From assembly GCA_001780825.1 (NCBI GenBank), contig MFIX01000093.1, positions 1 to 8,992 on the forward strand: 8,992 nt of DNA, written 5' to 3'. The translations under genes were made by a program, and so were the position numbers. The notes under the pieces were generated by a model. The model saw nothing but the letters and a program-made list of their open reading frames with translations. It was not told where the DNA came from and made no database searches. Below, piece by piece: positions 1-6,819 of this stretch. Source of the stretch: Candidatus Glassbacteria bacterium RIFCSPLOWO2_12_FULL_58_11 (GTDB taxonomy: Bacteria; Gemmatimonadota; Glassbacteria; GWA2-58-10). Position 1 is the stretch's first letter. Every line of letters begins with the position of its first letter.

Positions 1-2
1 TG

Positions 3-2363
3 GCGGATTTTATCGCCGGCTGCCCGGCCAATGGAGCCTCTTCCTACACCCTTACCGACCGGAAAGGCCAGGCTCCCTCCGGTCCGGCGGTCAAAGTCGA
101 AGACGAGGCGGGCCAGGCGACTGTTTCCACCGGTATTCTGCGCTGTACCCTGGACAAAGATCATTTCAACCTGTTCAGCCGTGTCTGGCTGGACCACGAC
201 CGTAACGGGAATTTCGAGGAGAGTGAAGAGGTAACTTCCCCCAAGGATGAGGCGGCGGTCAAGCTGACCGACCAGCGCGGAAGGCCGCTGGCGAGCCGCT
301 GGGGCAAAGTCCGGAGCTTCGAGGTCGAGAGCGCGGGACCGGTGCGCGCCACTGTCGCGGTAAAGGGCGAGATCGCCGACCAGGACGGCGAGCCGGGTCT
401 GGACTACACCGCGCGGATCAGCTTTTATGCCGGCAGCGGGCTGGTACGGATTTTTTTCACCCTGGCTAACCACAGGCCCGCCTCGATCCTGAATGATGTC
501 AACGGCGACAAGCATTGGGTGATGGGCCGGCCGGGCAGCTATTTCTTCGAGGAAATGTCGCTCACCACGGCTCTGCGCTTCGAGGGGCCGATCGTTCTGT
601 CGGTGGGCGACGGCGGCCGGGAGCTTCTCGACCGGGTGGTGCTGACCGATGAGGGCGGGATCTACCAGGAATCCTCGGGCGGCGAGAACTGGTTCAACCG
701 GATTCACATGAACGCCGACATGCGCATCCCCATGCGTTTCCGGGGCGGCCGGACTTTCCTCGGCGAGGTCGAGCCGTATCCGGTAGAGCGGCCGGAAGCC
801 TGGCTTCAAGTGGCTGACCGCAAATTCGGGCTGGCCGTGGCGGTACGCTGGTTCTGGCAGAATTTTCCCAAGGCACTGTCCGCGGACCCGGAGGGCCGGG
901 TGCGGGTCGGGCTCTGGCCCGGCGAATTCCCCGACCTGCACGAGCTGCAGGGCGGCGAGATCAAGACCCATGAGGTCGCCTTTTATTTCCACACCGGCCC
1001 CCAGGGCAGCACTCCGGCGGAGAACCGCGTGGCCACGGTAATGGCTGCGTTCCACTACCCGCTCTATGTCCGGGCGAGCGCCGAGAGCTACCTGGCGGAC
1101 GGCTTTTTCGATGACACCGCCCCTTACGATCCGCAGCGCTTCCCCAGGTACGAATCAATGATGCAGGGGGGCCTGACCGGCCAACCGCGCAACCTGAACG
1201 TGGATATCGACCGGGCGGATGAGTACGGCTGGCGCAACTGGGGCGACACCCCGGCCCGCAATGAATATGATGAATCCGGCGGCCCCCACACCGGCCGTCA
1301 GGCAGCCAGCCATTTCAACCACGAGTACGACCACGGCTACTCGATGATCCTCCACAGCCTGCGCACCGCGGGTCTCGAGCCCTCGCTCAGCCTGGGCTGG
1401 TGGAGGCTGGCCGAGCCGGCCCTCTGGCACGAATCGGATATCGACGTCTATCACACGACCGCGGATTCCACGGCCCACGGGGCCTATAACGGCGGGAAGT
1501 TCGCCCACACCTCGCACGGGGTCGAGGTAGTCAATGCCAGTCACCGCGGCAGTCCGGCCCTGGTCTGGTGGGGCAAGCTCCACTGGCCCTGGGGACAGGG
1601 CCAAAGCCCGGAATCCGGACATTTCAATAACCGCGGTATGCTCGCCTGTTACTATCTGACCGGCAACCGCACGCTTAAAGAATCCGCGCTGGAGCAGGCG
1701 GACCTGGTCTATTACAAGGTGAGCGGGGATGTTTTCAGCCAGATCGGGGAGGTCAACCGGGATGCCGGCAACAACCTGCAGATCCTGACCGACGCCTATC
1801 TGCTGACCTGGAATGAAAAGTATGTCGCCGCGGCTGAGAAAATCATCGCCTCCACTGCTCCCGGGAAACAGTGGTACCTGAGTGAGAAAGGCCGGAAAGA
1901 GAACCCGGACCGGACAGTCGAGGGATTCTGGCAGGATGCGCTGTGTATCAACCCGGTAGGGAGATGGACTGCGGTAATGGAGGAAAAGACCGGCCAGCCA
2001 TATTCTTTAGGACGTAATTACCTGCAGGCCTATGCGGATTTTGTCAGCTGCTTCCTATCCGGCGGAGTGGAGAAAGGCATATACGCGAGCTGGAGTCCGT
2101 CGGGTGGAGGTAAAGGCAACCTGGGGCCCTGGACCTACCGGGTAGTCGATGTGCTGATGTACGGCCACAAGTACTCGAGCGACCCGGAGCTGCGCAAGCG
2201 CTGCCTCAAGGCCGCGGATGAGGCTTTCGAGTTTATGCGCGTCCAATATCCGGGGAACGAGCCGCTCTATTACGACAGTAAGTTCCACACGATCCTGGCC
2301 GGGGGAGGGCACGAGTACACCTATTTCAAGCGCTACGGCAGGTGGCCGGAGACCGGGAAATAA
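3..2363 (+). CDS. PcRGLX/YetA-like (PL26-type) polysaccharide lyase family protein, 5' partial
   Basis: The frame is open from the left window edge to the TAA at 2361-2363, giving 786 visible residues. A GTG at 342 is in frame but lies inside conserved sequence, so it is not the start. The probable signal peptide and roughly the first 70-100 residues are missing, judging from family members of about 850-900 residues. The order fits the three-part PcRGLX/YetA architecture: an N-terminal beta-rich RIFT-barrel part, a central beta-sandwich (around WFWQNFPKAL and HELQGGEIKTHEVAFYF, nt 850-1000), and a C-terminal alpha/alpha toroid (from YGWRNWGD near nt 1225, through HWPWGQG and GHFNNRGMLACYYLTGN near nt 1580-1670, to the end). 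The characterised fungal member is an exo-rhamnogalacturonan lyase that cleaves the pectin backbone. Substrate here is inferred from family only; a different uronate-containing glycan is possible. The protein is likely exported, but the export signal is outside the window. Confidence 0.85.
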   Translation, partial: ADFIAGCPANGASSYTLTDRKGQAPSGPAVKVEDEAGQATVSTGILRCTLDKDHFNLFSRVWLDHDRNGNFEESEEVTSPKDEAAVKLTDQRGRPLASRWGKVRSFEVESAGPVRATVAVKGEIADQDGEPGLDYTARISFYAGSGLVRIFFTLANHRPASILNDVNGDKHWVMGRPGSYFFEEMSLTTALRFEGPIVLSVGDGGRELLDRVVLTDEGGIYQESSGGENWFNRIHMNADMRIPMRFRGGRTFLGEVEPYPVERPEAWLQVADRKFGLAVAVRWFWQNFPKALSADPEGRVRVGLWPGEFPDLHELQGGEIKTHEVAFYFHTGPQGSTPAENRVATVMAAFHYPLYVRASAESYLADGFFDDTAPYDPQRFPRYESMMQGGLTGQPRNLNVDIDRADEYGWRNWGDTPARNEYDESGGPHTGRQAASHFNHEYDHGYSMILHSLRTAGLEPSLSLGWWRLAEPALWHESDIDVYHTTADSTAHGAYNGGKFAHTSHGVEVVNASHRGSPALVWWGKLHWPWGQGQSPESGHFNNRGMLACYYLTGNRTLKESALEQADLVYYKVSGDVFSQIGEVNRDAGNNLQILTDAYLLTWNEKYVAAAEKIIASTAPGKQWYLSEKGRKENPDRTVEGFWQDALCINPVGRWTAVMEEKTGQPYSLGRNYLQAYADFVSCFLSGGVEKGIYASWSPSGGGKGNLGPWTYRVVDVLMYGHKYSSDPELRKRCLKAADEAFEFMRVQYPGNEPLYYDSKFHTILAGGGHEYTYFKRYGRWPETGK
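192..227 (+). other. EF-hand-like calcium-binding loop in the lyase N-terminal domain
   Basis: Twelve codons encode DHDRNGNFEESE. This fits the canonical EF-hand loop pattern: Asp at 1 and 3, Asn at 5, Gly at 6, a hydrophobic residue at 8 and Glu at 12. In secreted glycan-active enzymes such isolated loops usually bind a structural calcium ion. The match is seen in sequence; calcium binding is inference. Confidence 0.45.
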
Positions 2364-2381
2364 CAAGCTGCAAATCTGCTG

Positions 2382-2421
2382 GACAATCCGCATATATAAA
2401 GCTGATTCCCGCAGGATTGTC
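2382..2421. repeat. 8-bp inverted repeat around an AT-rich segment upstream of the DUF2652 gene
   Basis: GACAATCC at 2382-2389 is matched by its exact reverse complement at 2414-2421, with 24 nt between. The spacer contains a TATATAAA stretch (2393-2400) that could serve as a -10 element. I find no convincing -35 at the right distance and no T-run after the repeat. It could be an operator, a weak hairpin in the 99-bp gap between the lyase and the DUF2652 gene, or chance. Confidence 0.25.
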
Positions 2422-2462
2422 GATACCGATGCCCTGAGGAATGTTCACGCGGAGACCTTACA

Positions 2463-3221
2463 ATGGAATCGGAACTGAGAAAAGTGGTACTGATACTTAC
2501 CGATATCAGCGGATATACCCGGTTTATGCTGTCTAACAAAGCCTCGCTGGTGCACGGCCAGGTGATAATCACCGAGTTGACAAAAGCGATTATCAATCAG
2601 ATCGAAATCCCTCTCGAGATCTCGAAACTGGAGGGCGATGCCGTCTTCGCCTATGCGGTCCGGGGCGAGAGCGAAGCCGAATGGGAAGCGCACAAACGGC
2701 TGATCGGCGCCAAACTGCAAATGTTTTTTGAAGCCTTCTCCGATAAGCTCGCCGAGCTGATAGGCTCGAATATCTGCAACTGCGAGACCTGCAAGAATAT
2801 TGAAAAATTGCAATTGAAAATTCTCGTGCATAGCGGGGAGGCCTTGTTTTACAAGATCGGCGGATTCAACGAGCTATCCGGCGCGGATGTAATAATCGTC
2901 CACCGCCTGCTGAAAAATTCGGTGAAATCCCATCAGTATCTTTTGCTGACCGAGGCGGCCTGCCGGGACATCGAGTTTCCCGAGAGGCTAGATCTAGTCG
3001 AAGGTGAAGAAACGTATGATGAAATTGGGGCAGTCAAAACTCACATTCATCTTTTGCCGGGTGGGGAGAACTTTTACGGGAAGATCAAGAACGAGCGTCA
3101 CTATTCCTCGCGGTTCCATGTCATAAAAAACGAAGGGCTTAAAATGCTCAATTCCCGGCTCATCGGCTGGGGTTTGAAAAAGCTGCCTAAATTTAACAAT
3201 CTTCCGGCAGCCCCTGAATGA
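2463..3221 (+). CDS. DUF2652 family protein, class III nucleotidyl cyclase-like
   Basis: The 252-residue protein starts at an ATG with GGAG at 2451-2454, eight bases upstream. The N-terminus (VVLILTDISGYTRFM, residues 8-22) and KLEGDAVFAYAV (55-66) resemble the two metal-binding strands of class III adenylate/guanylate cyclases, with Asp14 and Asp59 in the metal-ligand positions. LSGADVIIVHRLLKN (138-152) aligns with the cyclase GxxVNxAxRL segment: the catalytic Arg is kept (Arg148), but the Asn position is Ile144. A CxCxxC cluster (Cys105, Cys107, Cys110) lies between, as in other DUF2652 proteins, and may bind metal. No signal peptide or membrane segment is visible. The family has no settled function; the Asn loss suggests a nucleotide-binding or degenerate cyclase fold rather than an active cyclase. 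It stands alone after the lyase gene and converges on bacterioferritin. Confidence 0.85.
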   Translation: MESELRKVVLILTDISGYTRFMLSNKASLVHGQVIITELTKAIINQIEIPLEISKLEGDAVFAYAVRGESEAEWEAHKRLIGAKLQMFFEAFSDKLAELIGSNICNCETCKNIEKLQLKILVHSGEALFYKIGGFNELSGADVIIVHRLLKNSVKSHQYLLLTEAACRDIEFPERLDLVEGEETYDEIGAVKTHIHLLPGGENFYGKIKNERHYSSRFHVIKNEGLKMLNSRLIGWGLKKLPKFNNLPAAPE

Positions 3222-3332
3222 GTCCGGAAAGTCCGGCCAATTACGGCTTCCGCAGGTAAAGCGAGATCCGACCGATACTTTGGCGGCTGACTGAGATCGC
3301 ATTGCGGGACGACAGACATTAAGGCACTAAAA

Positions 3333-3368
3333 GCAAAAGGGGGAAACGCGATGGTTTCCCCCTTTTGC
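3333..3368 (-). terminator. Rho-independent terminator for bacterioferritin, possibly bidirectional
   Basis: A perfect 15-bp stem (3333-3347 with 3354-3368) encloses a six-base loop. Read on the minus strand, the stem is followed at once by TTTT (3329-3332), and it lies 31 bases past the bacterioferritin stop, so it fits a terminator for that gene. On the plus strand no separate T-run follows, but the right arm itself contains TTTT and the hairpin lies 111 bases after the DUF2652 stop. It may therefore also stop convergent transcription. Confidence 0.85.
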
Positions 3369-3399
3369 GATTGGATATTACAGTACAATTACCGAAAAT

Positions 3400-3909
3400 T
3401 TACGCCGCTCCCTGAGCTCTTGCCGCGGAGCGGGTCTTGCTTCTTTCGATGGATTGCAGGGCCAGGTAGCTTTCACCGTACTGGGCCAAGTTCTCGGCCT
3501 CGGTATCGTATTGGTCGTAATGCCTTTCCTCATCCACGACCAGGGACTCGAAAAGCTGCTTGGAGACCGAATCGGCATTGGCCGCGCACTCATTGGCCCA
3601 GACATTATAGGCGTGCGCGCTCCCCTCCTCCATTCGTCTGGCCAGGGCAAGCATTTCCTTAACCTGATGGATTTTCTGAACCTCGGCCGAGGCTTTCAGC
3701 TCGATCTCGCCTTTCAGGAATAAAATCCTCTCGGCCAGCCTCTCGACATGCAGCATTTCCTCGATCGCGGTCTGCTTGAACAGGCCCGCCAGCAGGTCCA
3801 GTCCCTGATCATCACAGTAGAAGTGGAAGTACATGTACTGATGGAGGGCGCTGACCTCATCCCCCACGGCTTTATTCAGCAGCTCGATACTTTTTTTACC
3901 GGTCTTCAT
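3400..3909 (-). CDS. bfr: Bacterioferritin
   Basis: The 169-residue ferritin-like four-helix protein stores iron as a ferric mineral inside a 24-subunit cytoplasmic shell. All six ferroxidase ligands of E. coli Bfr are present at the same residue numbers: Glu18, Glu51, His54, Glu94, Glu127 and His130. The haem-ligating methionine is also present as Met52 (EEMLHVERLAERILFLKG), which favours true bacterioferritin over non-haem ferritin or DNA-binding Dps. The protein is about ten residues longer than E. coli Bfr, with a basic, Ala-rich tail (SKTRSAARAQGAA). The ATG is preceded by AAGGGG (3917-3922) seven bases away. The upstream gap to the C-N hydrolase is AT-rich and contains a candidate promoter and a symmetric element, so the gene is probably controlled separately. 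No bacterioferritin-associated ferredoxin gene is in the window. Confidence 0.92.
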   Translation of the reverse strand: MKTGKKSIELLNKAVGDEVSALHQYMYFHFYCDDQGLDLLAGLFKQTAIEEMLHVERLAERILFLKGEIELKASAEVQKIHQVKEMLALARRMEEGSAHAYNVWANECAANADSVSKQLFESLVVDEERHYDQYDTEAENLAQYGESYLALQSIERSKTRSAARAQGAA

Positions 3910-3928
3910 TGTTTCGCCCCTTTTAAAA

Positions 3929-3950
3929 TTAGTCCTTTATAAAAATCTAA
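3929..3950. promoter_or_regulatory. Symmetric candidate operator in the bfr leader
   Basis: The 22-bp element reads TTAG-N3-TTTATAAA-N3-CTAA and is fully symmetric outside the two three-base gaps. It ends 20 bases upstream of the bfr start and lies between the candidate promoter and the ribosome binding site. Iron genes are often controlled by dimeric metal- or redox-sensing repressors that bind such dyads. The sequence is not a textbook Fur, PerR or IdeR box, so the regulator is unknown, and AT-rich sequence makes chance symmetry more likely. Confidence 0.35.
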
Positions 3951-3987
3951 AGTAATGAAGAAGAAATAATTAGGGTAAGTTATTTTT

Positions 3988-4016
3988 AATATAGCGGGAA
4001 AATCTATTTAAACCAA
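3988..4016 (-). promoter_or_regulatory. Candidate sigma-70-type promoter for bfr
   Basis: On the minus strand TTGGTT (4011-4016) is followed after 17 bases by TATATT (3988-3993), a five-of-six match to the -10 consensus. It would start transcription near 3981 and give a leader of about 70 bases. The -35 matches only at TTG. It sits directly downstream of the C-N hydrolase stop, in the AT-richest stretch of the window. Confidence 0.4.
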
Positions 4017-4023
4017 GTGGAAG

Positions 4024-5007
4024 TCATTTCAGCTCCACGCCTAATTTTCTGCGGATCGCATCGCGTTTTTCCCGAGTGTCCACCTGGAGGCCCGCGCCTT
4101 CGACCAGTGGCCCGTAAAGCTCGGGCCGGCGCGCCGCGGTGTGCGAGGCGCCCAGATTCAGCTCGAGGTCCTTCGGATCGAGCTCGGCGACCGCCAGATC
4201 ATCCCCCAGAGCGCTGGTCTCGGCAAGCACAATCCCGTGGGGGTTTATTATCATGCTGCCGCCGGTGCGCACTTCATCCCCATCGATACCCACGCCATTG
4301 GCGAAAACCACGCAAGTCCCGGTATCATAGGCCCGGCTGGGCAGCCATTTTTTCACCCAGGCCAGCCCTTTCGGTCCGGTGATCTCTTTTCGGATCGGCT
4401 CGGGGTCCCGCTGGCGGTTTAGCCAGAGTTCGACCGGGATCTTGCCCATCCCGGCGCAGGGGATGTCGAACGCGCCGGTCTGGTGCGGGCAGAAAATTAT
4501 CTGCGCGCCCCGCAGCTCGAGGACGCGCCAGTTCTCCCACAGGTTGCAGTCGTAACAGATCAGGATTCCCGCTTTCCAGCCCTCCAGCTCCCAGAGGACA
4601 TATTGACTGCCGGCTTTCAGATGCTTATTAACGAAGGGGTGCAGCTTGCGGTACGATACCACCGCGCCTTGCGGACTCACCGCCGCGTAGGAATTGTAGA
4701 GACCGCCCCCCGGCCCGCGGTCTATTTCGAGAAGGCCGGCCAGGACATGAATCCGCTGGGCCCGGGCAATTTTCTGCAGCCTCTGAATTGCCGCGCCGCC
4801 TGGGATTTCCTCGGCCAAATCGCAGAGTTGCGCATAATTCAGCCCGGCCAGGTGCATGTAACTCGAAATACAGCATTCCGGGAAAGCCACGGCTTGCGCC
4901 CCGGCCGCTGCGGCCAGGCCGGCAAAATGCTCGATCTTTTCCAGATTGGCGGCCTTGTCTCCCGCTTTATGTTCCAGCTGGACCGCCGCCACGCGCAGTT
5001 TGTTCAC
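4024..5007 (-). CDS. Carbon-nitrogen hydrolase (nitrilase superfamily)
   Basis: The 327-residue cytoplasmic enzyme should hydrolyse a non-peptide C-N bond (amide, carbamoyl or nitrile type) through a cysteine thioester. The nitrilase triad is intact: Glu44 in AVAFPECC, Lys121 in SYRKLHPF and Cys151 in GILICYDCN. About 50 residues lie between the segment after the catalytic cysteine (PHQTG, 174-178) and the usual Arg-Ala strand (SRAYDTGTCVVFANGVG, from 224). This is longer than in compact members and probably forms a loop over the active site. I chose the GTG at 5007 because GGAGGG lies seven bases upstream and the conserved core starts at once (NKLRVAAVQ). A TTG at 5055 would add 16 residues but has no ribosome binding site. 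The gene follows the SIS isomerase by 59 bases on the same strand and is probably co-transcribed. Substrate cannot be told from sequence. Confidence 0.88.
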   Translation of the reverse strand: MNKLRVAAVQLEHKAGDKAANLEKIEHFAGLAAAAGAQAVAFPECCISSYMHLAGLNYAQLCDLAEEIPGGAAIQRLQKIARAQRIHVLAGLLEIDRGPGGGLYNSYAAVSPQGAVVSYRKLHPFVNKHLKAGSQYVLWELEGWKAGILICYDCNLWENWRVLELRGAQIIFCPHQTGAFDIPCAGMGKIPVELWLNRQRDPEPIRKEITGPKGLAWVKKWLPSRAYDTGTCVVFANGVGIDGDEVRTGGSMIINPHGIVLAETSALGDDLAVAELDPKDLELNLGASHTAARRPELYGPLVEGAGLQVDTREKRDAIRRKLGVELK

Positions 5008-5014
5008 CGGATTG

Positions 5015-5020
5015 CCCTCC
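5015..5020 (-). promoter_or_regulatory. Ribosome binding site fixing the C-N hydrolase start
   Basis: GGAGGG on the minus strand, seven bases before the GTG at 5007. It is the strongest Shine-Dalgarno match near this gene and decides against the upstream TTG at 5055. Confidence 0.75.
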
Positions 5021-5066
5021 GCCTTCCAGTTTTTAATAATATTCGATTCAAGCAATCTAAGCCAAT

Positions 5067-5699
5067 TCAGGAGAAAAACTCAGCCTCGAGCATCAGGCAC
5101 AGGCAGTGATAGATCGGCAGGTGGTACTGCTGGACCCGGTGCACCTCAGTCTCCGGAGCGCGGATACAGGTCTGCACGAGTCCGGCCAGCTTCCCACCGC
5201 TTTCTCCGGTCAGCCCGATTGTCGCCAGCCCCTTGGCCCGGGCCACCTCGGCCGCCAGCAGGACATTCGTCGAATTGCCCGAGGTGCTGATCCCGACCAG
5301 CAGGTCGCCCTCGGCGCCCAGGGCCCAGACCCCCTGGGCAAAAACCATTTCCGGATCGACATCATTGGCGAAGGCTGTAGAAAGGCACATCAGCGAGGGC
5401 AGCGGAATGGCCGGCAATGCCCCTTGCAGTTTTCCGCCCAGCTCCGCGCCGAGCTTTTCCCGCCATTGCGCGCTCAGCGGCCGGCGGTTCTGAAAGCCTT
5501 TGGTCAGCTCGGCGCTCCAGTGCTCGCAGTCCGCAGCGCTGCCGCCATTCCCGCAGAGCAGTATTTTTTTCCCCCGCCGGAAACAGCGAGCCAGGGCGAC
5601 AAAGGCGCTCTCGATATCCTTGCGGCAGCTCTCCAGAGCCGGGAACTGCTGGATAAGATCGTCCAGATGGTTGGTCAACTTAAGCGTTCCCTCTCCCAT
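5067..5699 (-). CDS. GmhA-like SIS-domain sugar-phosphate isomerase (D-sedoheptulose 7-phosphate isomerase family)
   Basis: A single SIS domain of about 210 residues. CGNGGSAADCEH (49-60) and GISTSGNSTNV (136-146) form the sugar-phosphate binding loops. The four zinc ligands of GmhA (E. coli His61, Glu65, Gln172, His180) map to His60, Glu64, Gln190 and His198. The Glu that follows the ligand Gln in E. coli is Gln191 here. A segment of about 25 residues rich in charged and Gly/Leu residues (74-98) is longer than in E. coli GmhA and marks a long-loop subfamily. GmhA makes D-glycero-D-manno-heptose 7-phosphate from sedoheptulose 7-phosphate for LPS or S-layer glycans; another ketose phosphate is possible. 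The start is uncertain: ATG at 5699 lacks a binding site, TTG at 5678 follows a GAGG-type site by 11 bases (203 residues), and GTG at 5762 would add a poorly conserved extension. No other heptose gene is in the window. Confidence 0.85.
   Translation of the reverse strand: MGEGTLKLTNHLDDLIQQFPALESCRKDIESAFVALARCFRRGKKILLCGNGGSAADCEHWSAELTKGFQNRRPLSAQWREKLGAELGGKLQGALPAIPLPSLMCLSTAFANDVDPEMVFAQGVWALGAEGDLLVGISTSGNSTNVLLAAEVARAKGLATIGLTGESGGKLAGLVQTCIRAPETEVHRVQQYHLPIYHCLCLMLEAEFFS
5688..5697 (-). promoter_or_regulatory. Shine-Dalgarno-like site supporting a TTG start for the SIS isomerase
   Basis: GGGAGAGGGA on the minus strand overlaps the codons just after the ATG at 5699 and lies 10 bases before the TTG at 5678. 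Family members commonly begin about eight residues before the LIQQFPALESC segment, close to this TTG. The site makes TTG a real alternative to the ATG. Confidence 0.4.
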
Positions 5700-5805
5700 A
5701 CGAATTGTTGAATACCGGATAATAAACCGGGGAAGCCCTCGAAACGGCCGCACCTCATTCACCCCGGAACGGCATTTATTTACTGCCTTTCTTTCAACAG
5801 ATAAA

Positions 5806-5835
5806 ATAATTAGCGCCTCGCCCGGCCGATGTCAA
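5806..5835 (-). promoter_or_regulatory. Promoter for the SIS isomerase / C-N hydrolase operon
   Basis: On the minus strand a perfect TTGACA -35 (5830-5835) is followed after 18 bases by AATTAT (5806-5811), a four-of-six -10 match in an AT-rich run. Transcription would start near 5799, leaving a leader of about 100 bases before the ATG at 5699. Confidence 0.55.
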
Positions 5836-5900
5836 CAACTGACTGCGGGTTTTGCGGGGTGTCCGGCTGCCGGCGGACTCGAAAGGTCTGGAAAAAATGG

Positions 5901-5929
5901 TTGCCTGGCCCGGTGAAGATTGCTATTCT
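5901..5929 (+). promoter_or_regulatory. Candidate promoter for the methyltransferase genes
   Basis: TTGCCT (5901-5906) and TATTCT (5924-5929) are separated by 17 bases, and a TGC just before the -10 makes it an extended -10 type. An A-run at 5892-5897 lies upstream like an UP element. Each hexamer matches the consensus at four of six positions. Transcription would begin near 5936, giving a leader of about 120 bases. Confidence 0.4.
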
Positions 5930-6054
5930 AGGAGGCCTGATACGGCGCCGGCGGGGTTTGGCTTGCTGCCGTCTGAAAAAAGGATCCCTCACCTTGCGCA
6001 GAGTACTATTCGAAGAGCGGAATACAAGGGAACAGACCGCGGACAGCCTGAAGC

Positions 6055-6819
6055 ATGTTTCGTGACCTTCACAGACGGATCATCCGGAAATGGAAAACCT
6101 ATGCGCCGGAGCGCTGGTGGGGGGATTATACCGATATCCGCTTCTACCTGGCGGAGAGACTGACCGGACTTAAAGGGGAAAAAATCCTCGACGCGGGTTG
6201 TAACATGGGGATAATGGCCTCCGAGGCCGCGGCGGCCGGGAACACAGTGGTGGGTCTCGAGCTTAATCCGCTGCCTCTGAACAGCTACCGCGCGATGTTC
6301 CGCGACCTGGGTCTCCCGGCTTTGGCGGTCAACGGCTCGTGGAGGGATTTGATGTTCCGGGAGGGCAGCTTCGACATCCTGGTCCTGGGCTGGGTGCTCT
6401 ACTGCGACCGGTCGGCTGAGGAAAAGTCCCGCTCCCTGAGTAAGCTGCTGAAACTTCTCAGGCCCGGGGGCCGTGTCTATTTTGTCGAGGCCAACCGTCT
6501 CTGCCCGATCCAGGGCCGGGGCGCGGATTGTTTCTGGACTATCGAGGAGGCGCGCTTATTTTTTGAAGCTCACGGATTGGAAATCAGAGAAATGCTGGGC
6601 TGGAACCCCCTGCCCTCGCTGTTATTCTGGCTGCCCCTGAGCCTCAAAATGCGTATCCCTCAAATTATTCTGCTTTGTCTCTATCCGCCGGCCCGGCTGG
6701 TACAGTACCTGCCAGGCTGGTACGCGCTCTTTCGTTTTCTCGGCAGATTCCGCCGGCTCTGGCGGTTCTGCCGTACTTATTATATTTGCGCGGAAAAACT
6801 CCAGGCGCCAAATGCCTGA
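6055..6819 (+). CDS. Class I SAM-dependent methyltransferase with hydrophobic C-terminal region
   Basis: The 254-residue protein has a Rossmann-type methyltransferase core. Motif I is KILDAGCNMG (43-52), the acidic residue at the end of strand 2 is Glu69 (VVGLELN), the central strand is FDILVLGWVLYC (106-117), and LLRPGGRVYFVEANR (134-148) is the usual strand before the C-terminal half. Residues from about 180 to 240 are rich in Leu, Trp, Phe and Arg (SLLFWLPLSLKM, IILLCLYPPARLVQYL). They may lie on a membrane or bind a lipid-like acceptor, although no clean transmembrane helix is evident. An in-frame TGA at 6049-6051 lies just before the ATG, so this is the first possible start, but no clear Shine-Dalgarno site precedes it. 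The second methyltransferase follows after 44 bases, probably in the same transcript. The acceptor substrate is unknown. Confidence 0.82.
   Translation: MFRDLHRRIIRKWKTYAPERWWGDYTDIRFYLAERLTGLKGEKILDAGCNMGIMASEAAAAGNTVVGLELNPLPLNSYRAMFRDLGLPALAVNGSWRDLMFREGSFDILVLGWVLYCDRSAEEKSRSLSKLLKLLRPGGRVYFVEANRLCPIQGRGADCFWTIEEARLFFEAHGLEIREMLGWNPLPSLLFWLPLSLKMRIPQIILLCLYPPARLVQYLPGWYALFRFLGRFRRLWRFCRTYYICAEKLQAPNA

Larger units (their letters stand above)
5700..6054. other. Divergent intergenic region with promoters facing both ways
   Basis: About 355 bases lie between the SIS isomerase and the first methyltransferase. The stretch holds the minus-strand promoter at 5806-5835 and a plus-strand candidate at 5901-5929. 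It has no tRNA, no terminator-like hairpin with a T-run, and no repeat that I can support. Open frames here (for example 5829-6065, +) show no recognisable domain. Confidence 0.6.

Noticed and set aside
1155..1622. 155-codon minus-strand frame inside the lyase gene
   Set aside because: It lies wholly inside a strongly conserved coding frame on the other strand and has no recognisable motif; GC-rich genes often produce such shadows.
4483..5109. 208-codon plus-strand frame opposite the C-N hydrolase
   Set aside because: The minus strand encodes an intact nitrilase triad there with a strong ribosome binding site; the plus frame has no domain and no start signal.
5106..5711. 201-codon plus-strand frame opposite the SIS isomerase
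   Set aside because: The SIS motifs and zinc ligands on the minus strand show which frame is real.
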